DNA from: an uncultured Oscillospiraceae bacterium | GTDB taxonomy: Bacteria; Bacillota; Clostridia; Oscillospirales; Oscillospiraceae | NCBI GenBank assembly: GCA_944385305.1 | Contig: CALWWS010000116.1 | Location: forward strand, 1-18,306 | Direction: 5' to 3' | DNA: 18,306 bases | In this document: positions 1-7,663 of the stretch, piece after piece | How positions within the stretch are numbered: the first letter of the stretch is position 1 | Layout of the letters: each line of letters opens with the position of its first letter | Notes under the pieces: model-generated | The model's database searches: none | The model's input: the letters and a program-made list of their open reading frames with translations, nothing else | What the model was told of the DNA's origin: nothing | Program-made: the position numbers and the translations under genes

Positions 1-1203
1 CACCACGGCGCCAATCTCGGTAATGGCGTCCCGGCGGTTGTCCAGGCCGGTGGTCTCGATGTCAAAGCAGACAATCTCCTGTGTAAGGTCCTGCTCCTTG
101 TCACCGTGGACGGCCACCCGGTCGTCCACGTCGTTGATGTAGTAGGCCTCCACCCCGTAGAGCAGCTTGATGCTCTTGGCGGAGTGCCAGGCGTTGGGGA
201 AAGAGTGGGCCACCCCGTGGTCGGTGATGGCGATGGCCCGGTGGCCCCACCGCTCCGCCCGCTTCACCACATTCTTGTCGCTGCCGATGGGAGAGTCCAT
301 TTTGGAACCCACGGCAGTGAGGGCGTCCATAGCGGACATGTTGGTATGTAAGTGGAGCTCCACCCGCTTGACCGGGGCGTCGTCTGTGCGCTGGACGCGC
401 TCAGCCTCCTGAATGGCGTAGGGCTCCAGCACCATATCCCCGGTGAAGCGGTCGATGTTCAGCTTGCCCTGGATGCGCAGCCGCTGCCCCTTCTTCACCC
501 CGTCCACAATGGCCTTGCCCTCGTCCCCCGGGAAGAACTTGGACACCCGCACCGAGCCGGTATAGTCGGTGACGTCAAAGCAGATCACCCAGGCGCCCCG
601 CTTCTTCAGCTCCCGGTGGTCTACGGAGAACACGTCTCCCTCCACCACAACGGCGCCCATGTCCAGCTCCAGGGTCTGCATGGGCACCGGCTCTTTTTTG
701 ATAGGGTGCTGGCCGTAGAGCAGCTTCTGCTTTCCGCCCCCGGCGCTCTTCTTCTCCTTGGGCGCGGCCCGCTTGAGCTTGTCCAGCGCCGCCCGGCGGA
801 TAGCCTCGGTGCGGGCAAAGGGGTCCTCCTCCTCCCGGGCCGGGGCCTTTTTCTCCTTCGCCGCCTCCTCCGGGGCGGGCGGCGCGGCGGGCTGCTCTGC
901 CTGCGGGGATGGGGCTGGCTCCTGCACAGGGGCGGCGGGCTCCTCCGCCGCCTGCTGCGCCGGGGCGCTCAGCGCCAGCTCTACTCGCTCCACCCGGTAG
1001 GCAAAGGCCAGCCTGTCCTCCAGGCGGGCTTTCAGGGCGTCGGCGGGCAGGCGGGGGCACTCCACCCGGGCTGAAATGCGGCGGGTGCCCTTGTCGATTA
1101 CCGCCCCGGTCACCAGCCACCCCTCCACCAGGGGCAGCAGGTCGGCCTCCGGCCGCCAGGCGGAAAAAAGCTTAAGAAAGGGAATCTTTTTTGCTTCCGG
1201 CAT
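1..1203 (-). CDS. polC: DNA polymerase III alpha subunit, PolC type (N-terminal part, cut by window edge)
   Basis: This is the replicative polymerase of low-GC-type Gram-positive bacteria, carrying its own proofreading exonuclease. The frame is open from the ATG at 1203-1201 for 401 codons to the edge, so the C-terminal part (rest of exonuclease, polymerase core) is missing. Visible parts are an N-terminal domain starting MPEAKKIPFLKLF, a low-complexity Ala/Pro/Glu-rich linker at about residues 79-130, an OB-fold-like nucleic acid binding region at about 180-270, and the PHP domain opening with HLHTN at 284-288. The exonuclease domain begins near 378 with the DIETTG motif, whose D381 and E383 would bind catalytic metal. 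It follows ispG by 15 bp and is the last gene of the block. AGGAG lies 12 nt before the ATG, a rather long spacing. Identification as PolC rather than DnaE is secure because of the PHP-inserted exonuclease. Confidence 0.96.
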   Translation of the reverse strand, partial: MPEAKKIPFLKLFSAWRPEADLLPLVEGWLVTGAVIDKGTRRISARVECPRLPADALKARLEDRLAFAYRVERVELALSAPAQQAAEEPAAPVQEPAPSPQAEQPAAPPAPEEAAKEKKAPAREEEDPFARTEAIRRAALDKLKRAAPKEKKSAGGGKQKLLYGQHPIKKEPVPMQTLELDMGAVVVEGDVFSVDHRELKKRGAWVICFDVTDYTGSVRVSKFFPGDEGKAIVDGVKKGQRLRIQGKLNIDRFTGDMVLEPYAIQEAERVQRTDDAPVKRVELHLHTNMSAMDALTAVGSKMDSPIGSDKNVVKRAERWGHRAIAITDHGVAHSFPNAWHSAKSIKLLYGVEAYYINDVDDRVAVHGDKEQDLTQEIVCFDIETTGLDNRRDAITEIGAVV

Positions 1204-1218
1204 AGGTACAATCTTCTC

Positions 1219-2256
1219 CTACAATTCCTCGATCATGGCAAAGAGTTGGTCTACCAGCTCCTCCTGGGGCACCTTTTTCACAATCTGGCCGCGGCGGAAA
1301 AGCAGGCCCTCCCCGTCTCCCCCGGCGATACCCACGTCGGCGGCGGCTGCCTCACCCGGGCCGTTCACCGCGCACCCCATCACCGCCACGGTGATGGGCT
1401 TGTGCACCGCCGCCAGCCGCTCCTCCACCTGCTGGGCCAGAGAAATGAGGTCAATGCGGGTACGCCCGCAGGTAGGACAGGAGATCAGGTTGGGCCTGTC
1501 CCCCGCCATGCCCAGGGCGGCCAGAATGTCCTTTGCCGCCCGGATCTCCTCCACCGGGTCGGCCGCCAGGGAAACCCGCAGGGTGTCCCCAATTCCCTGG
1601 GCCAGCAGTCCGCCGATGCCGATGGCGGACTTGAGGGTGCCCATGCGCAGAGTGCCGGTCTCGGTCACCCCAAGATGTAAAGGATAATTACTTTGCTCAC
1701 TCATCAGCTTGTAGGCCGCCATGGTAGTCTGCACGCTGGAGGATTTCAGAGAGACACAGATGTCGGTAAAGTCGAATTTCTCCAGCAGGGCGATATGTCC
1801 GAAGGCGGAGTCTACCAGGGCCTGGGGGGTCACCCCGCCGTACCTGGCCAGAATGGGCTTTTCCAGAGAGCCGCCGTTGACCCCGATTCGGATGGGAATT
1901 CCACGCGCCCGGCAGGCCAGGGCCACCGCCCGCACCTTCTCCTCCCCGCCGATATTCCCCGGGTTGATGCGCACCTTGTCGCATCCGGCGGCCACACACT
2001 CCAGGGCCAGGCGGTAGTCAAAGTGGATGTCCACCACCAGGGGGATGCGGATCTGTTCCTTGATCGCTCCCACCGCCCGGGCGGCCTGCATATCGGGCAC
2101 GGCTATCCGTACAATCTGGCAGCCCGCCTCCTCCAGGCGGCGGATCTGCGCCACAGTGGCGGCCACATCGGCGGTGGGGGTGTTGGTCATGGACTGAATG
2201 CTCACCGGGGCGCCGCCGCCGACAGCAACACTCCCTGCCATAATCTGCTTGGTCAT
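1219..2256 (-). CDS. ispG: 4-hydroxy-3-methylbut-2-en-1-yl diphosphate synthase (GcpE/IspG)
   Basis: This is the iron-sulfur enzyme of the MEP pathway that reductively converts the cyclic diphosphate MEcPP to HMBPP in the cytoplasm. The protein is 345 aa from the ATG at 2256, normal for the short bacterial form. The N-terminal part is the TIM-barrel (VSIQSMTNT, VDIHFDYRLAL, KVRINPGNIG). The C-terminal part carries the [4Fe-4S] ligands in SCPTCGRT (Cys260, Cys263) and MGCAVNGPGE (Cys295), with the conserved Glu at about 302. An in-frame GTG at 2265 would add three residues. I prefer the ATG because AGAGGTGG lies about 5 nt upstream of it but overlaps the GTG. The rseP stop is only 12 bp upstream, so this gene is probably co-transcribed and coupled. 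With dxr and dxs, three MEP enzymes are encoded within the window. Confidence 0.97.
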   Translation of the reverse strand: MTKQIMAGSVAVGGGAPVSIQSMTNTPTADVAATVAQIRRLEEAGCQIVRIAVPDMQAARAVGAIKEQIRIPLVVDIHFDYRLALECVAAGCDKVRINPGNIGGEEKVRAVALACRARGIPIRIGVNGGSLEKPILARYGGVTPQALVDSAFGHIALLEKFDFTDICVSLKSSSVQTTMAAYKLMSEQSNYPLHLGVTETGTLRMGTLKSAIGIGGLLAQGIGDTLRVSLAADPVEEIRAAKDILAALGMAGDRPNLISCPTCGRTRIDLISLAQQVEERLAAVHKPITVAVMGCAVNGPGEAAAADVGIAGGDGEGLLFRRGQIVKKVPQEELVDQLFAMIEEL

Positions 2257-2268
2257 ATCCCCCACCTC

Positions 2269-3336
2269 TTAAAACTGTTTGAATACATCGCTCACCGCCA
2301 CCACCACCATCAGGGCGATGAGGCAGAAAAAGCCGGCCATGTTGATATAGCTGAGATACTTCAGGGCAATCCGCCTGCGGGTAAACAGGTGGTAGATTCC
2401 CCCCACAATGAGAAAGAGGATCTGTCCTCCGTCCAGGGCGGGAATGGGCAGAAGGTTCATCACCGCCAGGTTGATGGCGATGAAGGCCACAAAGTTCAGG
2501 ATGTTGAGCAGCGCTCCAGCAAATCCCGCCGCCTGGGCGCCCGCCTGGCCCGCCTGGCCCATCATACTCACAATGCCGATGGGGCCCGACATCTCCTGGA
2601 GCCCCACCGCGCCGGTAATCAGATCGCCCAGCCCCATCCACACCGTGCGCAGGTAGTTGATGGACTGGTAGAGGGTGCTGCGCAGCACATTGGCCGGGGT
2701 CATCTCCTGGTAGACCCCAATGTAAATGCCCCGCTTGTATACGGTATTGCCGCTCTCATTGGTGAGGGCGCACAGAGGCATAGACACCTTGCCCAGGTCC
2801 ACTCGCTCCCCGTCCCGCAGCACCTCCAGTTCCACCGTGTCCCCCGCCCGCTCCAGGTACATACTGGCGTCGCTGCTGAAGTAGATGCGGTGGCCGTCTA
2901 TCCGATAGATCTGATCGCCCACCAGAAGCCCGGTCTGCTCCAGGTTCTGGGCTCCGTCCATATAGCCGGTGACCACCGGCAGAGCCAGGTTCATGTGGGG
3001 CACAAGAATCAGGAGAATAAGCACCCCCGCCACAAAGTTGAATAAGGCTCCCGCCACCAGGATAATAAACTTTTTCCACCCCGGCTTGCTGTGGAAGGAG
3101 CCCTGGTCGTCCGACTCCTCGGACTCCCCCTCCATGGCACAGAAGCCGCCGATGGGAAAGGCACGCAGGGAGTAGAGTGTCTCCCCCCTCTCCCGGGAGA
3201 TGAGGGCAGGGCCCATTCCTATGGCAAACTCATTGACCCGCACACCCAGGGCCTTGGCCGCCAGAAAGTGGCCCAGCTCATGGACTGCGATGAGAAAGCC
3301 GAACATCAGCACGGCGATGATGATATAAATCAGCAT
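2269..3336 (-). CDS. rseP: Site-2 intramembrane zinc metalloprotease, RseP/RasP family (M50)
   Basis: This membrane protease cuts substrates such as anti-sigma factors within the bilayer, after a first cut by another protease. It has 355 aa. The first transmembrane helix carries the zinc motif HELGH at residues 19-23. A second hydrophobic segment lies near 88-112. A single PDZ-like domain spans about 120-190, which contrasts with the two PDZ domains of E. coli RseP but is usual in Firmicutes. The third catalytic segment NLLPIPALDGG at 294-304 supplies the conserved Asp302. A last helix lies at about 330-350. The ATG at 3336 has AAGGAG 6 nt upstream, and the dxr stop is 18 bp before it. Placement between dxr and ispG is common in this phylum. 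The natural substrate cannot be inferred here because no anti-sigma gene is nearby. The symbol could equally be rasP. Confidence 0.95.
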   Translation of the reverse strand: MLIYIIIAVLMFGFLIAVHELGHFLAAKALGVRVNEFAIGMGPALISRERGETLYSLRAFPIGGFCAMEGESEESDDQGSFHSKPGWKKFIILVAGALFNFVAGVLILLILVPHMNLALPVVTGYMDGAQNLEQTGLLVGDQIYRIDGHRIYFSSDASMYLERAGDTVELEVLRDGERVDLGKVSMPLCALTNESGNTVYKRGIYIGVYQEMTPANVLRSTLYQSINYLRTVWMGLGDLITGAVGLQEMSGPIGIVSMMGQAGQAGAQAAGFAGALLNILNFVAFIAINLAVMNLLPIPALDGGQILFLIVGGIYHLFTRRRIALKYLSYINMAGFFCLIALMVVVAVSDVFKQF

Positions 3337-3354
3337 GACACGCTCCTTACCGTC

Positions 3355-4497
3355 TTATCCGCCCAGCGCCGCCTCACGGGCCGCCTTATCGGCGGCCAGA
3401 ATTTCCTCCAGATTTGGATCCTGCACCACCGGCACCTGCCCCATGGCCCGCTCCACCCGCTGGGCGATGGCGCCGAAGGAGATTTTATCCGCCAGAAAGA
3501 GGCCCACCGCCGCCTCGTTGGCGCCATTGAGCACCGCGGTGGCCGTCCCGCCGGTGCGCGCCGCCTCCAGAGCCAGCCCCAGGCAGGTAAATGCCTCATA
3601 GGCCGGGGCGTGGAAAGTCAGGGGCGGGCAGGAGAGCAGATCCAACGGGCTCGCCACCGCCTGGGTGCGCTCCGGCCAGGTGAGAGCGTACTGGATGGGC
3701 AGACGCATATCGGGCGCCCCCAGCTGGGCCAGTACCGCATGATCACAGTATTCCACCAGGGAGTGAATGATACTCTCCCGGTGGATAACAATGGAAATTT
3801 TCTCTGGGGGCATACGGTAAAGCCGCATGGCCTCGATAAACTCCAGCCCCTTATTCATCAGGGTGGCCGAGTCGATGGTGATCTTGGCCCCCATGCTCCA
3901 GTTGGGATGGCGCAGCGCCTGTTCCTTAGTGGCAAGGAAAATCGCTTGCTTGTTCATGCCCCAGAAGGGCCCGCCCGATGCAGTGAGGATGAGGCGGCGC
4001 ACCTGACCCCTGTCCCGGTTGCCCTGGAGGCACTGGAAGAGGGCGGAGTGCTCAGAATCCACGGGGACAATCTCCGCCCCCCAGCGCTCCGCCTCGTCCA
4101 TCACCAGCTCCCCGGCACACACCAGGGTCTCCTTGTTGGCCAGGGCAATCCGCTTGCCCGCCCGGATAGCGGCCAGGGTGGGACGCAGGCCAATCATCCC
4201 TACCACGGCGGTGATCACCGTGTCCGTCCCCTCCAGACAGGCGGCCTCCAAAAGGCCCTCCAGGGCGGAGGCCACCCGGACAGAGGTGTCTGCCAAACGC
4301 ACCCGAAGATCGGCAGCGGCGGCAGGGTTCATAAGCACCGCCAGCTCCGGCCGGAAGGCCCGGCACTGCTCCTCCAGCCGCCTGCTGTCCCGGTTTGCCG
4401 TCAGGGCGGCCGCTTTCATGCCACAGGCGGCAATCACCTCCAGTGACTGCCGCCCGATGGAACCGGTGGAACCCAGGAGAGAAATACAACGACTCAC
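3355..4497 (-). CDS. dxr: 1-deoxy-D-xylulose 5-phosphate reductoisomerase
   Basis: This enzyme catalyses the first committed step of the MEP pathway, rearranging and reducing DXP to MEP with NADPH and a divalent metal; it is the target of fosmidomycin. The product is 380 aa if started at the GTG at 4497. The NADPH-binding loop GSTGSIG is at residues 9-15. Metal ligands are in PVDSEHSA (Asp147, Glu149) and in LMNKGLEFIE (Glu219). The active-site loop LTASGGPFWG and the HPNWSMG flap are intact. The same frame stays open upstream to 4542, but GGAGGG lies 7 nt before the GTG, and homologues begin a few residues before the GSTGSIG loop, so the longer form is unlikely. The ribosome binding site lies inside the end of cdsA (gap 4 bp), which suggests translational coupling. 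Confidence 0.97.
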   Translation of the reverse strand: MSRCISLLGSTGSIGRQSLEVIAACGMKAAALTANRDSRRLEEQCRAFRPELAVLMNPAAAADLRVRLADTSVRVASALEGLLEAACLEGTDTVITAVVGMIGLRPTLAAIRAGKRIALANKETLVCAGELVMDEAERWGAEIVPVDSEHSALFQCLQGNRDRGQVRRLILTASGGPFWGMNKQAIFLATKEQALRHPNWSMGAKITIDSATLMNKGLEFIEAMRLYRMPPEKISIVIHRESIIHSLVEYCDHAVLAQLGAPDMRLPIQYALTWPERTQAVASPLDLLSCPPLTFHAPAYEAFTCLGLALEAARTGGTATAVLNGANEAAVGLFLADKISFGAIAQRVERAMGQVPVVQDPNLEEILAADKAAREAALGG

Positions 4498-4501
4498 TTT
4501 A

Positions 4502-5326
4502 TTACCCTCCAACCGCCGGCAGGAAGTGGATAAACAGCTCAATCAGCGGCGCACAGAAGAGCACGCTGTCAAACCGATCCAGCACACCGCCGTGCCCCGG
4601 AAAAATATTGCCAAAATCCTTGATGCCGTATTCTCGCTTGATATAGGAGAAGGACAGATCGCCCAGCTGGGAGACCACGCTGCCCACCCCGCCGTATACA
4701 GCCAAAAGGGGATAGTTGACTGTGATATCAAAGGCGGCGTGAAGCAGCACCCCATAGAGCATGGTACACACCACCGCGCCCACAAGGCCGCCCACCGCCC
4801 CTTCCACCGTCTTTTTGGGGGAGAGCTCGGGGGCCAGCTTGTGTTTGCCAAAGGCCATGCCGGCAAACAGAGCGAAGGCATCGCTGATAAAGGCCACAAT
4901 GAAGGGCAGCACAATCAGCGGCTCCCACAGCTGCATATGCCGGATACGCAGGAAGGAGGAGAGAAAAAAGGGGATGAGCATGGAAAGGAAGAACGCCCCG
5001 CCCATCTTCTCCAGAGTCACCTGCTTATGGCTGGCAATGGCCTCGGCAAAGAGAAGCACCGCATAGATAAATAGCCCGCACAGCGCAGGCAGGGGCCGCC
5101 CGTCATAATAGACCCAAAAGGGGATCACCCCGGCCAGCAGAATGGAGTAACCCGAAATGCGGGGGTGCTTTAAAAAGCTGGTGGACCACAGCGCCTCATG
5201 CACCGCGATCATGGAGAGCACCGCCACAATAATGGGCAGAATCACCGGCCAAACCGGAGAGATAACATAAAACGCAATGAGGAGCAGCGGAATAAAGATC
5301 ACCGCCACCAGGATTCTCTTCCCCAC
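4502..5326 (-). CDS. cdsA: Phosphatidate cytidylyltransferase (CDP-diglyceride synthase)
   Basis: This integral membrane enzyme makes CDP-diacylglycerol from CTP and phosphatidic acid, the branch point to all membrane phospholipids. It has 274 aa with about seven or eight hydrophobic segments. The family signature is near the C-terminus, in the stretch SYIKREYGIKDFGNIFPGHG followed by GVLDRFDS, with the conserved Lys-Asp pair and the HGG-x-x-DR-x-D core. The start codon is GTG, placed directly after the uppS stop (TGA then GTG with no spacer), and GGAGGG sits 6 nt upstream. The order uppS-cdsA-dxr-rseP is the standard Firmicutes and general bacterial arrangement and supports the call. Confidence 0.96.
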   Translation of the reverse strand: MGKRILVAVIFIPLLLIAFYVISPVWPVILPIIVAVLSMIAVHEALWSTSFLKHPRISGYSILLAGVIPFWVYYDGRPLPALCGLFIYAVLLFAEAIASHKQVTLEKMGGAFFLSMLIPFFLSSFLRIRHMQLWEPLIVLPFIVAFISDAFALFAGMAFGKHKLAPELSPKKTVEGAVGGLVGAVVCTMLYGVLLHAAFDITVNYPLLAVYGGVGSVVSQLGDLSFSYIKREYGIKDFGNIFPGHGGVLDRFDSVLFCAPLIELFIHFLPAVGG

Positions 5327-6073
5327 TCAGATCCCTCCAAACCGGCGGGAGCGGCTCTGGTAGGCCGCCAGCGCGCGGTGCAGTTCGTCTTTTCCAAAGT
5401 CGGGCCACAGCACATCAGTATAGTAGAACTCGGCATAGGCGGACTGCCACAGCAGAAAGTTGGAGATGCGCACCTCTCCGCTGGGCCGGATTACCAAATC
5501 CGGGTCGGGGATACCCGCGGAATAGAGATAGCCGGAGAAGTCCGCCTCGCTCAGAGCCTCAGGGCTGCATTTGCCCTGAGCGCAGTCCCGGGCAAAGGCC
5601 CGGGCAGCCCGCACAATCTCGTCCCGTCCCCCGTAGTTAAGGCACACATTGACCTGCATGCCGTCATACCGGGTGGAGATTTTGTCTGTGCGGGCGCACA
5701 GATCCCGCAGCTCCTGGGGCAACGGGGAGAGATCCCCGAAAAAGTGCAGCCGGATTTGATCCCGCTCCATCTTCTCAATGGACTCGAGGAGGTACTTCTT
5801 CAGCAGCCCCATGATGGCGGATACCTCCTCCAAAGGGCGCTTCCAGTTCTCTGTGGAAAAGGCATATACCGTCAGATAGTCCAGTCCGATGTCCTTACAG
5901 TAAGTTGCTACACTGCGGAAGGTCTCCGCGCCGGCGGCATGGCCTGCGGTGCGGGGCAGCCCCCGGCGCTTGGCCCACCGGCCGTTTCCATCCATGATGA
6001 TGGCCACATGCCGGGGCAGCCTGGTAAAGTCCACCAAGGACGCTGTGTCCTCCTTTGGTTTCATGAATGCCAT
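5327..6073 (-). CDS. uppS: Undecaprenyl diphosphate synthase (cis-prenyltransferase, UPP synthase)
   Basis: This enzyme adds isopentenyl units in cis to farnesyl diphosphate to make the C55 lipid carrier for peptidoglycan and other wall polymers. It has 248 aa. The N-terminal motif MDGNGRWAKRRGLPRTAGH contains the catalytic Asp28 and the phosphate-binding Gly/Arg residues. YAFSTENWKRP is the second conserved block. Near the C-terminus, IRPSGEVRISNFLLWQSAY and E-F-Y match the IPP and metal binding region; the family usually reads IRTSGE, so Pro replaces Thr at one position. The ATG at 6073 is preceded by TAGG about 7 nt upstream, a weak site. A second ATG at 6064 would remove three residues. 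It uses the product of the dxs/dxr/ispG pathway encoded around it. Confidence 0.96.
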   Translation of the reverse strand: MAFMKPKEDTASLVDFTRLPRHVAIIMDGNGRWAKRRGLPRTAGHAAGAETFRSVATYCKDIGLDYLTVYAFSTENWKRPLEEVSAIMGLLKKYLLESIEKMERDQIRLHFFGDLSPLPQELRDLCARTDKISTRYDGMQVNVCLNYGGRDEIVRAARAFARDCAQGKCSPEALSEADFSGYLYSAGIPDPDLVIRPSGEVRISNFLLWQSAYAEFYYTDVLWPDFGKDELHRALAAYQSRSRRFGGI

Positions 6074-6102
6074 ATTCTAACCTACCCCGTCCCATAACAT
6101 AC

Positions 6103-6132
6103 CGGTGCGGGGCATCCAGATGCCCCGCACCG
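6103..6132. repeat. Perfect 13-bp inverted repeat between frr and uppS
   Basis: Arms at 6103-6115 and 6120-6132 (CGGTGCGGGGCAT and its exact complement) flank a 4-nt loop. In the minus-strand transcript it forms a very stable GC-rich hairpin 19 nt after the frr stop and 30 nt before the uppS ATG. No U-run follows it in that direction, so it is not a classical terminator. It may protect a 3' end, mark an mRNA processing site or cause partial termination, lowering expression of the downstream genes relative to pyrH-frr. Confidence 0.7.
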
Positions 6133-6150
6133 CAGAGATTCCGCTTTTTC

Positions 6151-6705
6151 TCAGACCGCCATCAGCTCCGCCTCTTTCTTGGCGGTGAGCTCGTCAATCT
6201 GCTTGCAGCGCTTTTCCGTCATATCCTGGAGGTCCTTCTCGTACTCCTTGCGGTCGTCCTCGGTAATTTCCGCCTTCTTCTCCATGGCCTTGAATTTCTC
6301 CATGGCGTCCCGGCGGATGTTGCGGATGGCCACCTTGCCGGCCTCGCCATACTTGCGCACCTGCTTGGTCAGCTCCTTGCGGCGCTCCTCAGTGAGCTGG
6401 GGAAAGGCAAGGCGGATCACTCTGCCGTCGTTCTGGGGGTTGATGCCCAGATCGGAGCTCTGGATAGCCTTCTCAATGGCCTTGAGCAGAGTGCCGTCCC
6501 AGGGCTGGATCATCAGACTTCTGGGGTCGGGAGAGGAGATGGCAGCCACCTGGTTGATGGGGGTGGCTGTGCCGTAGTAGTCCACCGTAATCTTGTCAAG
6601 AACGGCGGCGTTTGCACGGCCGGCACGCACGCTGGCAAAGTCGCTCATTACCACGTCAATGGTCTTTTGCATCTTCTCGTCAAACGCTTTATTGACTTCC
6701 TTCAT
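6151..6705 (-). CDS. frr: Ribosome recycling factor
   Basis: This factor acts with EF-G to split the post-termination ribosome in the cytoplasm. At 184 aa it matches the family length almost exactly. Conserved parts include the RAGRANAAVLDKI block near residues 28-40, the YYGTATPINQVAAIS hinge, and the basic helix RRKELTKQVRKYGEAGKVAIRNIRRDA written here in part as RKYGEAGKVAIRNIRR. The long charged C-terminal helices of the three-helix bundle follow. AGGAGG lies 9 nt before the ATG and is inside the last codons of pyrH; the two genes are separated by a single base, so expression is very likely coupled. The pyrH-frr pair is nearly universal. Confidence 0.97.
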   Translation of the reverse strand: MKEVNKAFDEKMQKTIDVVMSDFASVRAGRANAAVLDKITVDYYGTATPINQVAAISSPDPRSLMIQPWDGTLLKAIEKAIQSSDLGINPQNDGRVIRLAFPQLTEERRKELTKQVRKYGEAGKVAIRNIRRDAMEKFKAMEKKAEITEDDRKEYEKDLQDMTEKRCKQIDELTAKKEAELMAV

Positions 6706-6706
6706 C

Positions 6707-7429
6707 TCACGGTTCCTCCTTGACGATCGTTCCGATTTTCTCCCCCATCACCACCCGCAGGATGTTCTCCGGGTCCTTGAGCGCAAAGAGGATGACAGGG
6801 ATTTTATTGTCCATGGACAGCGAGGTGGCAGTGGAGTCCATCACCTGCAGGTGCTTGGCCAGCACATCATCATAGGTGATGCTGTCATACTTCACCGCGC
6901 TGGGATCCTTACGGGGGTCGGCGCTGTACACACCGTCAATGTTCTTGGCCAGCAGGATGGCGTCGGCGTCAATCTCCGCGGCCCGGAGTACAGCGGCGGT
7001 GTCGGTGGAAAAGAAGGGGTTGCCGGTACCGCAGCCGAAGATGACCACTCTCCCCTTCTCCAGATGGCGGATGGCTCGGGAGCGGATATAGGGCTCTGCG
7101 ATGGAGCGCATCTCAATGGCAGTCTGCACCCGCACCTCCACACCCAGCTGCTCCAGTACGTCGGCCAGGGCCAGACAGTTGAGGGTGGTTGCCAGCATCC
7201 CCATGTGGTCGGCCCGGGTGCGCTCCATACGGCCGCCGCCGTCCTTCACACCTCGCCAGAAATTCCCGCCGCCCACGACAATGCCCACCTGCACGCCCAG
7301 GGAAATGCACTTTTTAATCACATGGCAAACCTGCCCGATTACGTCAAAATCCAGCCCGCGGGTGGCCTCTCCGGCCAGCGCCTCGCCGCTCACCTTTAAA
7401 AGTACCCGCTTATACTGCGGCTGCTCCAT
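6707..7429 (-). CDS. pyrH: UMP kinase (uridylate kinase)
   Basis: This hexameric bacterial UMP kinase of the amino acid kinase fold converts UMP to UDP in pyrimidine nucleotide synthesis. It has 240 aa from the ATG at 7429. Family features are the N-terminal [15 protein letters not shown] with the catalytic Lys, the glycine loop [11 protein letters not shown], the UMP-binding ADHMGMLAT, and [11 protein letters not shown] followed by [14 protein letters not shown]. The open frame extends upstream to 7495, but those 22 extra residues overlap the predicted promoter and lack homology, whereas AAAGGGG lies about 8 nt before the 7429 ATG. In this genome it heads a unit of its own, separated from tsf by an accessory block. 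Confidence 0.97.
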   Translation of the reverse strand: MEQPQYKRVLLKVSGEALAGEATRGLDFDVIGQVCHVIKKCISLGVQVGIVVGGGNFWRGVKDGGGRMERTRADHMGMLATTLNCLALADVLEQLGVEVRVQTAIEMRSIAEPYIRSRAIRHLEKGRVVIFGCGTGNPFFSTDTAAVLRAAEIDADAILLAKNIDGVYSADPRKDPSAVKYDSITYDDVLAKHLQVMDSTATSLSMDNKIPVILFALKDPENILRVVMGEKIGTIVKEEP

Positions 7430-7466
7430 AATTCCAACCCCTTTAAACGGTAGTTTTATCTCTCCT

Positions 7467-7495
7467 ATTTTAATATAAATTTCCCTGTATTGCAA
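7467..7495 (-). promoter_or_regulatory. Predicted sigma-A promoter of the pyrH-frr-uppS-cdsA-dxr-rseP-ispG-polC unit
   Basis: On the minus strand TTGCAA (7495-7490) and TAAAAT (7472-7467) are separated by exactly 17 bp in an AT-rich stretch. Transcription would start near 7460, about 30 nt before the pyrH ATG. The hexamers and spacing are the same as in the predicted rpsB promoter. Confidence 0.72.
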
Positions 7496-7561
7496 TCACT
7501 ACTGTAAGAATAATTTATAACCGCCTGCCCCTGCATACAGCCGTATTTTGTAACATTGAGC

Positions 7562-7596
7562 AAAAAAGCGGCCGCCTCCCGGTTGGGAGGCGGCCG
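7562..7596 (-). terminator. Strong intrinsic terminator after the symporter/amidohydrolase operon
   Basis: A perfect 12-bp GC-rich stem (7569-7580 with 7585-7596, arms CGGCCGCCTCCC and its complement) with a 4-nt loop is followed in the minus direction, after one base, by six Ts (7567-7562). It separates the accessory block from pyrH. A T-run on the other side (7602-7608) gives it some bidirectional character. Confidence 0.92.
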
Positions 7597-7606
7597 TTAC
7601 TCTTTT

Positions 7607-7628
7607 TTGACCGAGGGGGATCGGTCAA
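7607..7628. repeat. 8-bp inverted repeat TTGACCGA/TCGGTCAA just before the terminator
   Basis: Arms 7607-7614 and 7621-7628 flank six bases. In the minus transcript it forms a second, weaker hairpin between the amidohydrolase stop and the main terminator. It may protect the mRNA 3' end or be a protein site; nothing in the sequence decides this. Confidence 0.5.
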
Positions 7629-7663
7629 TGCAGACTGGTAAGCAAATAGAAAATGGAGTTCTC

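Noticed and set aside
575..1120. 181-codon minus-strand frame within the start of polC
   Set aside because: It is another frame of the Ala/Pro-rich polC region; the PolC frame alone continues into the PHP and exonuclease motifs.
1693..4446. Long open frames on the plus strand (about 450 codons each) opposite ispG, rseP and dxr
   Set aside because: They are opposite-strand shadows of high-GC genes whose minus-strand proteins have clear family motifs; the plus-strand translations are rich in His, Gly and Gln with no recognisable domain.
6103..6132. Hairpin after frr as an intrinsic terminator
   Set aside because: No U-run follows in the direction of transcription, so it was recorded as an inverted repeat instead.
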